Under the pieces are notes generated by a model. The model worked only from the letters and a program-made list of their open reading frames with translations, searched no databases and had not been told where the DNA came from. Below, piece by piece: positions 24,701-36,239 of a stretch of 64,000 nucleotides of DNA (position 1 is its first letter; each line of letters begins with the position of its first letter). Source of the stretch: Sordaria brevicollis (lineage: Eukaryota > Ascomycota > Sordariomycetes > Sordariales > Sordariaceae); the NCBI GenBank assembly GCA_033439795.1, contig JAUTDP010000009.1:2604001-2668000 (forward strand), in the 5' to 3' direction. The position numbers and the translations under genes are program-made.

Positions 24701-25417
24701 GTTCAAGCTTGGGGAACCGATGGGCAGGCGATGCTTATCAGTTTGGCGCTGAGTAATTCCACGTTGAAGAGCTATGTCTACTCGACCAAGACGCAACAGT
24801 GGAAGTTGTTGGCCGAGGGGAGGTACACGGGTGCTTGTTTGACGCAAATTCGGCACTTGCGCGTTGCGGACGTGGAGACTCAGGTTCTCACAGCGTCAAC
24901 GGATGGGTATGTGGCTGTGTGGTCGGCCACTGTCTCTTCCACCACAACAGAAAAGGCGGAGTATGCAATGGTCACCATATCGAAGGTTCATCAAAGCAGT
25001 ATCAAGGGTCTTGACCTCTCTTCTCCCCGCTCTCCCCCTTCAAGCCAGACACAAAGCTGGCTGGTCATCACCGGCGGAGACGATAACGCTGTCCACTTTA
25101 CCAACCTTTCTTACAGCAACAACACATACAAGGTGCTAAGCAGAACAAGAGTATCCAACGCGCACGCGGCTGGTGTCACGGGTATCTGCACGGTCAAGGA
25201 AGACGAAGAGGGAGTGGAGGTGGTTAGCATCAGCAACGACCAGCGCGTCAAGCTATGGAGGGCGGAATGGAGAGAGGAAAGTGAGAAACCGGTGAAGGTG
25301 AAGTTGTTGGATAATCAGTATAGTTCTGTGGCGGATGCTGGGGATGTGGAGGTTGTAAAGGAAGGGAGGGTGATGGTGGGAGGGGTGGGGATGGAGGTTT
25401 GGGATTTCGGTGCCTGA
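21724..25417 (+). CDS. WDR6/Trm734 (Rtt10)-like WD-repeat protein
   Basis: A 12 bp first exon (21724-21735, encoding MAQN), intron 21736-21826 (branch CACTAAC), and a long exon 21827-25417 give 1200 residues. Starting instead at the internal ATG 21845 gives 1190. WD repeats are spread throughout. The most diagnostic block is VAGGTVFGEIVVWKYHL ... FTGHEGSIFGVSISPE ... LLASCSDDRTVRVWDITD, typical of WDR6 and yeast Rtt10/Trm734. Those proteins partner the methyltransferase Trm7 for 2'-O-methylation of tRNA position 34; the yeast protein also influences endosomal recycling. Later blades include ATAAEDTTIRLWQYRD and ASTDGYVAVWSA. Low-complexity inserts (SSPSSPTASATSAS, GSGGGGGGNGE) lie in loops. 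The C-terminus ends at a WD-type strand (MEVWDFGA). Confidence 0.85.
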
Positions 25418-26391
25418 AGGTGCTTACAACTAGAAGTGGGAGGAGCGTTAGATAAAAGCGTACTTTAGACAATTGATGTTCGGAAAGGTCATGTATTGAA
25501 GATGTGTTGAAGTCTTTCTCTGTATAGGTATCTTGTTGTCTTCGAGACGGGATGCTGTCGACTTATACGGTGAAGCGCTAACAGTATGGTCGATGAGAGG
25601 AGCTGGCGTTTGTACACTCCAACCCTGGAAAGTTTGTTGGCCTGGTACTTCGGAGAGCGCTTTTCCTTCTCGAGTTTGGCGATGTGGTATTTGGCGATGT
25701 AAAAGCTGGGAAGGCGCTGAAAATATTACCCTTAAAGTATTGTCAATGAAGTTCAAGTTCGCTGGTCTGAATCTGTCTCGAGATCCTAGCTTGGCGACCT
25801 TTTTGGCCAATAATATTCTTAGATTTGTGCATCTTTCCCAGCCAAAAAGCCGGAGGCAGTCCCAAGCTAACAAACAAACCAGCATTGAACTGTACCACAA
25901 CTGGGTTTTATATAGGTCAAAATGTCCTGAATATCTCTGAAAAATTTGAAATTGGTCATACAGCAAGATTTAGGCCAAACTTACAACATATCAAGACGTT
26001 TGCCTTTTCAGATATCAAGACGCAGTTAACGAAGCCCTGAAGTGATGTTGTTCAGGGCAAGTCGCTCTTACAAACAGACCCACCTCAATGCTCATCACCC
26101 AATCACAACCCAAGAAACAAATTCCTCAAAATCCGGGGTTACGCACGGCCCACTTCACACTGCGGGCCGGGCTGGGCGTGCCGATTTGACGGTTGACGGG
26201 CATTTTTGAGCTCCATAGCACGCACCGCGCCCGTCGAGCCCGCCGTCGTCCACCTTCGAGTCCCCAGGTCCCGCGAACCCGCCTAGCCGGCTCCGTCCAC
26301 TTTCGACCCGAACGAACGACCGAGTGTGGTGTCGTCCGTCCTTCCTCTTTCCAACACCACACAACAACAAACAAAAAAACCACCCGACACC
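25418..26391. other. intergenic stretch, no gene supported
   Basis: 3' flank of the WDR6-like gene and 5' flank of the Gly-rich mitochondrial-type gene. No motif-bearing ORF, tRNA or repeat recognised. Confidence 0.55.
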
Positions 26392-27681
26392 ATGAACCGT
26401 CAGGTGGTCACCTCCACCCTCAGCCGGCGGGGTGTCGCCAGCACCCTTCTCAACACCACCAGCCGTCCCTTCTCCACCACCACCCGATGCGCCGCCGAAG
26501 ACGATGACAAGAAGTCCGCCCCCGCTGCTTCCCCTCGCGCCGTCAGCCCCAGCCGCCAAAAGTCCGACGCCGCCGTCGGCAAGCTCACCCAGCTCCGCGG
26601 CTCTTTCACCTCCCTGACCTCCGACAACTCCTTCCAGAAGGCTCCTCCCGCCGGCGCCTACGACGCCCGCCGTCTCGCCGCTGCTCCCGCCAAGAGGGGA
26701 GACGGTCCCGCCACCCCCCTCGGCGGTCCCAAAATCATCAACGTCCGCTCCCTCAAGGGTTCTCTCGGCAGCGGCGGTGCTGGTGGTCTAGGCCGCGGTC
26801 GCTTCGCTGGCTCTGCCGGTGGCTCTGGCAACATCCCCGGCGCCGTCTCGCCCGGTGCCGCCTTCCGTCCTCGTTTCGCCCCCGGCGGTCCCGCCGGCGC
26901 CAGCGCTCGCCCCTCCCGCTTTGGTTCCCCTGGTGCTCCCACCGGTGCTGCTGGTGCTCCCGGCGGCGGCGGCCGCAGAACCGGTTTCGGTGGTGGTTTC
27001 GGTGGTGGTGGTCGTGGTGGTTATGGTGGTGGTGGTCGCGGGATGCGCAACAACAACAACAAGGACAACAAGCGAGGTGGCCGCGACGGGAAGAAACCCA
27101 TGAAGACCCCCGACAACTACTTCGAACCTCCGACGAAGGAAGAGTTGGCGTATGTGAGCACCCTGGAGCAGGGCGTGGTTACCGAGTACGTGCCCAAGCT
27201 TAACCCGGACTTGCTGCTGGGGTACGGACCCCCCGTGGCTACGGATGTTTCGCTTGGTAAAGTCGAGACGGCGATCAGGACGATGAGGATTTTGGGCGGC
27301 GGTCAACCGTTTAACCCCGAGAGCGGCGTCACTAGCGATCCCACGGCTGTTAAGCACAGGTACGTGCACGAGAAGAAGCCCGTGTTTTTCAGCAGCGTGG
27401 AGGAGAAGGAGTGGGTCAAGGACAGCTTGGACAAGTTTGCGCTGGCCAAGGGCCCGGAGAAGAAGACCAAGAAGATGATTCTTGAGACGAGCGTGCTGGG
27501 CAAGTATGAGGCGCCGCAGTTTGTGGAGAAGATCACGGATACCGTGAAACTTGTGGAGCGTTACCAGAAGGGCACCTTTTCGTATGCGCCGAGTGATGCG
27601 GAGAAGTTTATGGGCAAGTTGAACCAGTTGTTGGCGGCTGGTCAGCCTAAGGGTGCTGTCCAGGCGGCGAAGAAGGCTTAG
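26392..27681 (+). CDS. putative mitochondrial small ribosomal subunit protein, Gly-rich insert
   Basis: Single exon, 429 residues. I chose the ATG in CACCATGAACC; the longer frame starting at 26326 uses non-ATG codons in the leader. The N-terminus is Arg/Ser/Thr-rich with no early acidic residues, and contains SRPFSTTTRCA, a clear mitochondrial presequence. Residues about 95-225 are dominated by Gly, Arg and Phe (GGFGGGGRGGYGGGGRG), an RGG-like RNA-binding tract. The C-terminal half has a conserved-looking segment: YFEPPTKEELAYVSTLEQGVVTEYVPKLNP .. LLLGYGPP .. MRILGGGQPFNP. It resembles a fungal mitoribosomal protein of the Rsm28/mS46 kind, but I hold that name with low confidence. Mitochondrial targeting is better supported than the exact identity. 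Confidence 0.6.
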   Translation: MNRQVVTSTLSRRGVASTLLNTTSRPFSTTTRCAAEDDDKKSAPAASPRAVSPSRQKSDAAVGKLTQLRGSFTSLTSDNSFQKAPPAGAYDARRLAAAPAKRGDGPATPLGGPKIINVRSLKGSLGSGGAGGLGRGRFAGSAGGSGNIPGAVSPGAAFRPRFAPGGPAGASARPSRFGSPGAPTGAAGAPGGGGRRTGFGGGFGGGGRGGYGGGGRGMRNNNNKDNKRGGRDGKKPMKTPDNYFEPPTKEELAYVSTLEQGVVTEYVPKLNPDLLLGYGPPVATDVSLGKVETAIRTMRILGGGQPFNPESGVTSDPTAVKHRYVHEKKPVFFSSVEEKEWVKDSLDKFALAKGPEKKTKKMILETSVLGKYEAPQFVEKITDTVKLVERYQKGTFSYAPSDAEKFMGKLNQLLAAGQPKGAVQAAKKA

Positions 27682-28212
27682 GTGTGAGGGGGGTGTGGAA
27701 GGATGGGAAAAGGGAAGGGAAGGAGGGCATGGGAGGGAGGAGATATGTAAAAACAGATCAGAGGACTGGGATAGATAAGTCCACAACTGTAACATTATGA
27801 ATACCCGTATCGACTTGTCCTTGTGTCTTTGGAGAAGTAGTAGTTGTAAAGTGTTGCTATGAAGGTCGGTCATGCAAGGCACATGAGAGGGCAGATATCT
27901 CATAGCTTGTGTGAACGCTCTTGCACAGTAGTTTGTTCAGGAGGACACTCGGAGGAGTTCCAGTAAAGAAACCCAAACATTAATCTTTGTCTTCACTGAA
28001 TCATCCCATCGTCTAATAGCGACTTGAAACCACACTTGGCTGAGCATGGAACTGGGAAGTGGATGGTATGTAGCACAAGAAAGGAATGTTGAATTCGGCT
28101 TCACAGACAGCGAAAAGAAAGGAAATGAGGAAAATAAAAGCAAAACATATGATTGACACCTCGGCATTGAATCTCTCCCGAGAGTCGGAGACAAAAAAAA
28201 AGGCAAAAATAA
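27682..28212. other. intergenic stretch between mitochondrial-type gene and tRNA-Val
   Basis: 3' flank of the Gly-rich gene and the downstream side of the minus-strand tRNA. Apart from the Pol III terminator listed separately, nothing is recognised. Confidence 0.6.
28192..28203 (-). terminator. RNA polymerase III terminator of tRNA-Val
   Basis: On the minus strand a long T-run (seen as an A-run on plus) lies about 10-20 bases beyond the tRNA 3' end. Confidence 0.8.
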
Positions 28213-28292
28213 TGATCGCGGCAGGGCTCGAACCTGCGATCCTCTGCGATATCGTTGTAAAGCAGATGCCTTAACCACTGGGCCACGCAACC
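28213..28292 (-). tRNA. tRNA-Val (anticodon TAC) with a 7-nt intron
   Basis: Read on the minus strand, acceptor GGTTGCG pairs with CGCGATC, followed by discriminator A. The anticodon stem TCTGC/GCAGA encloses a 14-nt loop, TTTACAACGATATC. This fits a 7-nt loop plus a 7-nt intron one base 3' of the anticodon. T33 precedes TAC, giving Val. The T-arm is GCAGG/CCTGC with B-box GGTTCGAGCCC. Total 80 nt, 73 after intron removal. Confidence 0.85.
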
Positions 28293-28529
28293 GTTATCGA
28301 GAGTTGAGCTGATTTGGCTCCTTATGTAGTTCAAAGACAAGGGTACCCCGGCCGAAAACTTGCCGGAACCACACCTTCCCATTCGGCATTGGCGAAGCTC
28401 TTGAAACAGCGGGGTCTTCAAGCTCCATCGAAGCTCCAATTCCAAGACCATCACGGTTCACGAAGCTTTCTATCACATCCAACAAACTTCCCACTCGACA
28501 ATTCTTTGGGACAATACCAAGTGTCCACA

Positions 28530-29549
28530 ATGAAGTCCTTCCGCGCCGCCAATGCGCTTTTGCGCACCAACAGTGCCGCCTCCAATGCCATCTCTCGGTT
28601 CGTCATCACCCCCACCATCCATCATCATCGTCAGTCATTTGTTTACTTTGATTCAAGCTAACCATCACCAAACAGCGCCGCCCCTCTAGTATCCGCCTCC
28701 AACACTCAATGTCTTTTCAAGACCCCCCAGACTCAATTGACCGCCGTCCGCCCATTCTCAACAACCCCCATCCGTCCCGCCAAAAAGGACAAGAAGGGCA
28801 AGCGCGGCGGCGGTTCTGAAGAAGCCGTCGAGGAAGCCCCTGCGCGTGGTGGAAAGAAGGACAAGAAGGCCGGCAAGGGCAGCAGCAGCAAAGACTCATC
28901 CCCCGCCTCCGAAGACAGCAACAACAACGAACCAAAAGACCCCAACCGCCCCGTCCCCTCCCCCGAAACCCCCTACGACCTCTCCGACCTCACCTACGCC
29001 TTCGACCGCGCCGAGAAGCACTACACCGACCTTCTCAAGACCTTCCGCTCCGGCAGTCGTTTCAGTGCCGAATCCATCGGCAACCTCCCCATCTTCCCGG
29101 ACAAGAAGGACACCTCGGTTTCCTACCCCCTCCGCGACCTCGCCACCGTCGCTCAGGTCAGCGGGTCCGGTCGCAAGTGGAGTATCCTGTGCTTCGACGA
29201 ATCAAGCATAAAACCCATCATGTCCGCCGTGCAAAAGTCTCCGGATTTTAACCAGCAACCGCAACGGAGCGAGGAGAATCCCTTGGAGCTGACGATTACG
29301 GTCGAGCCTGAAAGGGCGGAGGATTTGCAGAAAAGGGTCAAGGAGTTGTGTCAGCAGTGGAAGGACAAGTTGCGGGCGGAGAGCCACAAGAGGGAGACGC
29401 TGCACAAGAAGTGGAAGACGGCGGGGAGTATATTGGCGGATGATGTGGTGTCGCTCAAGACGAAGGTGCAGAAGTTGCAGGATGATCGGATGAAGGTGGT
29501 GGCGCAGAGGGAGAAGGAGGTTTGTCAGGCTGTTATGGCTAGGAAGTAG
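28530..29549 (+). CDS. ribosome recycling factor-domain protein, mitochondrial
   Basis: Exons 28530-28597 and 28676-29549 (intron 78 bp, branch GCTAAC) encode 313 residues. The start MKSFRAANALLRTNSAASNAISR and later RPFSTTPIRPAKK form a typical mitochondrial targeting region, and the intron splits it. A Lys/Gly/Ser-rich linker (residues about 60-130) precedes the RRF domain. That domain contains a characteristic central strand-turn region (WSILCFDESSIKPIMSAVQKS, NPLELTITVEPERAEDLQKRVKEL) followed by long charged helices. RRF releases ribosomes after termination in bacteria and organelles; yeast Rrf1 does so in mitochondria. Sequence fit is good, but the usual P-x-(L/I)T.E.R loop is only approximate (VEPERAEDL), so a divergent role cannot be excluded. 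Confidence 0.75.
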
Positions 29550-30244
29550 ACCAAGTCACTGGTGACCTGAAAAAAGGGGGCAAGGGTGAAAGGGGAAAGG
29601 AGGAAAGATTTGTTTTCGTGGAGAGGGGAGGGCAGTGTATTAGTATCTCTATACCATTTGTGTCTTTTATGGTCAAAAAAGACATGTTTATGCAGTTCCT
29701 AGTTCAGTTCACTGGTAATTGAAGTTGATATTCAAAGTCTGAGTGTCGTTCCAGCCGAGTGTCCTAGGTGGTTAGCTCATCAATGCTAACACTGATAAAG
29801 AGTAATTCTCCCGGACCGACAGTATCCACATATCACAATCAAACACTTAACCTGAGATCATGAAACAGGAAGTAATCAATACTTAGAAAGCTATCACCTA
29901 TGAATAATCATAACCAAACGCAATCAATCGTTGAAGTAAGTACCTGGTTCATTTCGTTCTTTTCCTATTCCTCCAGAGGTATCATCTCACTTAGTTTGAC
30001 CCATACCATCCGATCCAAAATCCTTATCATTACCAATTATGCAGACTATAACCTGCCTGCGAAGAACCTGCTCTGGGCCTTGAAGACGATATGAGCAGAT
30101 GAAGAAGAGTAAAAGGTATAAAGAGTGTCCGTCGTGTCGCTTCAAAGAATCATTGCCATCCCATCCCATCCTATCCCGCAGTTCCGACTGGTTCCTGTTC
30201 CTCCCCAGTCTCACCCATCACCACCACCACTTCCTTAGGCCTAC
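29550..30244. other. intergenic stretch, convergent 3' flanks
   Basis: This lies between the RRF-domain gene and the minus-strand Pil1/Lsp1 gene. No gene or repeat recognised beyond a short ATG frame at 29900-30094 with no motif. Confidence 0.6.
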
Positions 30245-31543
30245 CTAGGCAGCAACAGGCTCCTGGTTCCTTCCCCTCTGCTGATGATGTTCGCCATTGA
30301 CCCCGCTCTCACTATCCAGAATCGAATGGCTTCCCGCAGCATCCAGATCATCTTCATCCTCCGACACATCATCCTCCTCTTCCTCATCCGACACATCATA
30401 CTCCCCCGCTCCCACCTCCTTATGCTGATTAGCCGGAACCCACGAATCCCGATCATTAAGCGGCGCATCCTGTCCCGACAAATCATGTCCCTGGGTGGTC
30501 GTCGTCCCCTCGGTCCTAGCCTTGATATTATTCCTCCTCCGCTGACTCAACGTCCTGCTCCGCGTCGAAAGTTTGGCACTAACCGCCGCGTTCTGCGTCA
30601 CCCAGTTTGTTAAGGCGTCTTCGCAGTCCTGGATGATGGCCTTGGAGGCTTCGTAGCCGTCATATGCAGGACGGGTTTCTCCCGGGGTGACGGGGGTGTC
30701 GTCGATAAGCTCCAAAAGATGCTTTCCGTAGCCGGCGATGATGGCGACCTTTTCGCAGTGCTCGCGCAGGGCGTCGAATTGGTACGTGTAGGCGGCTTTG
30801 ATCTTCTCGCGCGTGATGTTGGAGAGCTGGGCCTCGGCGACTAAGGATTCGGCTTCGGCGCGGACGAGTTCCTGCTCGAGAACGACGATGCGGGGCGAGT
30901 TGGGTTCTTTGTATTTGAGCTGGGCGATTTGGTCGGTGATTTTTTGTTTTCCTCGGGGGGTGTTAGTTCTGGTACAAAGGAGGAGGGAGGACAGTAGGGA
31001 AAGGGAGGAAAACCTACTGTCTCGACTGGGCTGCACCGAAGCCTCGATATTCCTAATGCTCTTCATGGTGACGCGGTACTGGTCGTAGCGGTCAACGTAC
31101 TGGTCCTCGAGCTCGCCGATCTCGTACAGCAGCACGCCCAGCTTGTCCGTCACGTCCGACACGTCCTCGTCGCAGGCCTCGCCCCAGAGCGACAGCTGCT
31201 GGGCCACCTCCATGCGCTCCTTTGCGACCATCTCCAGGCTGCGCATCACGTTCTTCTCCATCTTGACCAGCTGCGAGAGCTTCTTGGCGAGGTCGGGCCC
31301 GAAAGCACCGGCGGCGTTGCGGCGCAAGGCATGTCCTAGCCCTCCTGTTAACGTTCACACGAGTGTGGTGTGAGCTGTGCTGCTCTTGATGAGATTTGCA
31401 GAAAAGAGAGGATGGGTAAGCTCACCAATTCCGCCGCGGCCAAAGAGACGGCCTGATTTGGTTGATGATGGTGGAGGAGGGGGGTTCTGAATCTGAGAGG
31501 CGGTTGGCGCCCTGGTGGCGCGCATAGAATAGGTGCGATGCAT
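30245..31543 (-). CDS. eisosome core component Pil1/Lsp1 (BAR-domain protein)
   Basis: Minus-strand exons 31543-31426, 31344-31018 and 30951-30245 encode 383 residues with frame preserved; the second intron has branch AACTAAC just before CCCCGAG. The N-terminal segment MHRTYSMRATRAPTAS and the block HALRRNAAGAFGPDLAKKLSQL are hallmarks of Pil1/Lsp1. The BAR domain follows (residues about 40-275), including KITDQIAQLKYKEPNSPRIV and LVAEAQLSNITREKIKAAY. The acidic tail is rich in Asp/Glu/Ser. These proteins polymerise into scaffolds under plasma-membrane furrows, bind PI(4,5)P2 and are phosphorylated by Pkh-type kinases in yeast. A SUR7-family gene in the same window encodes a partner of the same membrane domain. 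Pil1 and Lsp1 paralogues cannot be told apart here. Confidence 0.93.
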
Positions 31544-32057
31544 GGTGGTTGATTAGGTATGAATTATGGGGTATCTGATTGTCGTCGAGTTCGTCGATCA
31601 CCAGGTGGTGTGATGTTGTCTGGTGAGATGGTGTTGATGTTTATGTAGGACAATTCACAATAGTTGACGGTGAGAGAATCGGGGGGTTTCCTCTCTCGGT
31701 TGAATATTTAGGCGGTAAGCAACACCTGGTCAGGGTATTGTATTGTTGGCGATGGATGAAGGCCTCGAGGGTTGTCGTGAGAGTTTGTGGAAGATGAAAC
31801 AGGAAAGGGAAAACCAATGAAACAAATTCGGGGGAACAGGATTTCCTTTTCTATGCAAATCCACGCGAGTTGGGGCAGTTCGTCTGGCCTTTTCCAGGTC
31901 CTCTCACAGACAGATCCAGTCTTTGGGCTCGAACCGTCGAATGCCCGTGCCGGCAGATCCAGGCCAAGATGACGTCGGTGTGCAACCTTGAACAGAAGGC
32001 GGCCACTGCTTGCAAAAAAGGTCCAAACTCGCTTTCCCCTATCGAGAACTGTGACCA
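31544..32057. other. divergent promoter remnant upstream of the Pil1/Lsp1 gene
   Basis: Normal-composition DNA between the Pil1/Lsp1 start and the left target-site duplication of the retroelement. No gene seen. Together with 40727-42135 it forms what was about 1.9 kb of intergenic DNA before insertion. Confidence 0.6.
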
Positions 32058-32063
32058 GGGGGT
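32058..32063 (+). repeat. left target-site duplication (6 bp)
   Basis: GGGGGT directly precedes the left LTR and is repeated after the right LTR at 40721-40726, as left by an integrase. Confidence 0.8.
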
Positions 32064-32199
32064 TATGACCCACTTTTTGTGGTCATGTGACAACTAGGTT
32101 GCTAGCTACAAAACCACATCCCTACTAGCATTCTTTATACCTTAAACTTCTTCTCCTCTTCAAACCACTTTTGGACCAATACAACCACATCATTCGTCA
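32064..32199 (+). repeat. left (5') LTR, 136 bp
   Basis: Aligns without gaps to the right LTR. It begins TATGACCCAC where the right copy begins TGTAACCCAC, so the canonical TG has been changed to TA; it ends CATTCGTCA. The 12 differences from the right LTR are all transitions. Composition stays close to that of normal DNA, in contrast to the interior. Confidence 0.9.
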
Positions 32200-32999
32200 A
32201 ATAGTAAATACACCGCGGATCATTTAATAAAATTCTACCCTTCATCGACGCATCCTATTCTAATTCTAATTTATTAATTAGACTTATTATTTCTAAACTT
32301 TATTTTTAATTATCTTTATTAATTATAGAACTTATTATTTTAATATCGATTTAATATACATTATAACGTTATATTAACGCATCCCCATTTAATTATCCTA
32401 TTCTTCTTTTATTAAAAACTATCGATTAATATTATCCCCGGCTAATTTCGATACAATTCGACGCTACCCCTATCTTCTATACCCCTAGAATTCGTTTTCC
32501 TATTTTCGCTATTCCTACTCTCTAAAATTATATTAAGCCTTAATAATAATTATTAACTAAAATACAAATTTCAAACGGAAGACCCAATAATATAATTCCC
32601 GAACCTTAAAAAATTAAATAAAAACTTAAAGATATATTAATACTTAGCCTTAATAAACAACCGTCCTAAATAATTCAATTTTAAATTTCGGAGCCTTTAT
32701 ACTTTTTTTCAAACTTTAAAAATTTAACTATTATTAAATACTCGGATTATATAAACGCTATAGCCCTTTAATATACTTAACCTATAAATATTATTAATAT
32801 TAAAAGTCCTATATTTATTAAATTTTTTCTTCCGTTTATTTACCCTTTTAAGGTATTTACCTTTTATAATTATAAGGGCCTTTTTAATATTTAATACCCT
32901 AATAAACCCCCAACGGGTAACTTTTAACGCCCAAATTATACTTTACTATTTCTTTCTTTACTTTCCTTTCTATTTATTATAACCTTCTAATATATTTTA

Positions 33000-35900
33000 C
33001 TATATTAAAAACTAATACGCTAAAGGAATTTAATCCCCAATATATTTAATATAAACTTCCAAAGGACGAAGATATTATTACGGTAGAACCTTCTACTAAA
33101 TATAATACTATTCTATTAAAATTCGAAGATATTAAGGATTTATTTATTATTTTATTAATTTAAAACCCGGCTTCACTTTTATTTATATTAACCGAATTAA
33201 TTCTAATTTTAAATATTCAAATACTATCGGCGGCTAAAAACTTTACTTCCGGGTTTTAATTTCCTTCCTCTCCGTCGTTTAATTCCGGGTTATTAAATTC
33301 TAATCGTTACTTATTACCGTCTCCTATTATCGGAAACCGATTTTTTATTATATTTAAAATTACGTAGCCGGTATTTTATAATCACTCTTTAGAAAAAATT
33401 AATAAATATATTAAGGAAATCGAAGTTAATATAATTATAATAAATATTAAAGACGCCCAAATCGATATACTTTTTAAAACCTAATTTTAAAAAGGCTTTA
33501 AAAGTAACGTATTAAATTAATAGGAAGCCGAATTTACCGATAAGGATAAAATTACTAAAGTTTCTATTATTAATATTACCCGAACAAAATAGGCTATTAA
33601 TATTATTAATATAAACGTTATTAATAATTTAATTAAAATTAGCCGAAAGTTTAAAGAATTAATTTAGGCTTATTTTCGTAGAGTGGAGAAATTATTCCTT
33701 AAAATAAAATCGGTTAAATTGAAGTTTATTACTACCAACGCGGTTATTAATAATATTGTCCATATAGATCCTTCGTATATAATTATCGATAAAATACTTC
33801 GGTAACGTTTAATTAACTACTTTATTTCTCTAAATAAAGTAATTTTTACTTTAGAAGGTAACGCCAAATTCAATATCTCTTTTATAAATATAAAATTAAT
33901 ATTCTATTCCTTAAATCCGGAATTAAATTAGGTAAAAGAATTTAAAGGAGAGGATAAGGATAAATCTATTAGGTACCGAAATTTGGCCAAAATATTCGAT
34001 ATAATAAAGAATATTTAATAATATCCTCCTATAATTATAATTTATAATATTAATTTTTAGTAGGGCTAAACTAGTAATAACTATAATAATAGTAATAACG
34101 GCTACTCCGGAGGTTATAATAACGGTTATAATAACTATACGGATTATAATAATAATAATTAATTAAACTTTAATTAATTTACTCTTCTTATTTAAATTTT
34201 TAAAAAATAGGATCTTATTAAATATAAATTCAACCCGAATTAATATTATTAATATAATAATTATACTTTAATTTAGAGAAATTATATAGATTTCTATTAT
34301 TTTTACCCCCGAATCGATAAATAAATTAAATAAATTAATTACCGTAGGAAAAGAACGTTAATAAATCCGTCCTATAATTAAAATTAATATTAATAATAAT
34401 AATATTAAAGTTAATAGTAATAAAATTAAAATAACTAATTATAATAACCGCCTACGCCGGATAATATTTAATAGTAGAATTCCGGATAATAATAATAATG
34501 GGTAATATATATTATAATTAATTAGAGAATAAATTTCTAATATTACGACGGGGTATTGGCCGAAATTAAGAAAATAGAATAACGAATATTAGAAGAAGGA
34601 TTTAAATTATTGAAAGAAGCTACTAAAAATTCTATTATTAATAACCGAATTTTAAATAACTTTTATAATAGGCCTACTACCGAGAAAAAAGATAATTTAC
34701 TTAGAATAGACCCGTCGGTTAAAATTATTTAAAGAGAGAAACCTAAAGAATATACGCCGGACGAATTTGTAGCAATTATATAATACGCCGTAGAAAAGTT
34801 TTATAAGAGGGATAAATAAACCTAATTTTATATTAAAAGGAATATAGAACGAAGTAATCGAAACGGCGATATAAATATAGCGGATATATTCGACGAATAA
34901 TTACTAAATAAATTAAAAGAGGTATTTAATATAATTCCGCCGGTTATAAAGAGGGAGCCCTTAACCGCGAAGAATTAACCGTTATCCTTAACCTCTTTAT
35001 AACCCGTTATTAAATTAAAAATTTTAAATCCTATCGTTATTTAGTACGATATTCTACTATTAAAATCGAATTAACCCGTTGGGAACGCTATTATTATATT
35101 AATTCTTCGGGCCGAAATTTTAGGGTAGGATAAACCCGCTATTATTCGCGATATTATTAGAGAAATTGGATAAATAGTTAAAAAGATTTTAGAAAAGGCC
35201 GAAGCTATCTTCGATAATAAGAAGAAAGAGTACTCTTATATTCAAGGTCTTTAGGAATACGGATTCGAATTATTCGATATTAATAAAATATTAATTAAAA
35301 TAGAAATCCTTATTAATATTCTTTAATTATTTAATTTTATACTAAGGATTAGGGCTAATTTTATTAAATTTATTACCGCGCGTTAAAAGGCTAATAAAGG
35401 TTGTAAATTAAATACCGGATAAGTCCGGTAATATATTAAGGAAGTTATGGAGGGTAATATAGTTAATATGTATTAGCGTAATTAAATCGTTAATATAAGT
35501 TTAAATACGGAAAGGTTCGGTAAAATTAATGTAGGGTTTATAGAAGGGTTAGTTTACGGAATAAAAACGTCCTTTATATTAATTAATTTGGGAATTATAA
35601 TAAAATATATTAACGTCCCCTTTATAAAGAAGTTAAAATTATAGGTCTATAAATTTAACGAATTATAAAAAATAGCGCTAGTAAATAATTCGGTAAATAT
35701 TATAAATAATTATATATTTATAGAAATAATAATCGGAGGAATTATATATAATATAATAATTATAATATATAGGAGCGGAGCGTACTATAACTTTATCCTT
35801 TTATAAATATAATTACTCTATATATAAGTAATATAGGATTAGAGTACGGGAATATTAATTATCCGGAGTATTAGGGGGGTAGTAAAAACGGTTTTATTTT

Positions 35901-36050
35901 ATATAAAGGAGAAATTGCGTACTTTAGAATTAATTTATTATTAGGAGGAGAATTTTAGGGTTAAAATTAAAATTATCGGTAATAATAATAAAGAAGAAAA
36001 AAGGGTAAAGCGAAAGGAGGAAAATAACGAAGTAAATAAAGCGGTAATAA
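33000..36050 (+). pseudogene. gag (and possible protease) remnant, frame 2
   Basis: Start and end are approximate. In the frame containing codon 34082-34084 the translation is protein-like over about 3 kb, with stops only at RIP-type positions. A segment near 33670-33960 reads AYFRRVEKLFLKIKSV and then a hydrophilic region. At 34082-34165 there is an Asn/Tyr/Gly-rich tract (NGYSGGYNNGYNNYTDYN) of the kind found near Gag C-termini. A clear zinc knuckle is no longer readable, probably because Cys codons mutated to Tyr. The part after 35.4 kb may hold the protease but no DTG/DSG motif survives. Confidence 0.6.
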
Positions 36051-36239
36051 AAATTATAAAAAGTTTAAATAGTATTATATTATTCGGTAATATTCTAATA
36101 AAAATAGTTTTAGAAATCCCTTCGATAATTCAATTCCCTAATTTCGAAGGAAAAGAGTAAACTTAATAAAATAGGCTTAATTTATTTAAATTAAATTTAA
36201 AAAGCCGGTTAAAAAGCCGGGGAATTTAATTACATTATT

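Noticed and set aside
26788..27903. 371-codon minus-strand ORF
   Set aside because: Antisense to the Gly-rich mitochondrial-type gene; the Thr/Ala/Val runs mirror its Gly codons.
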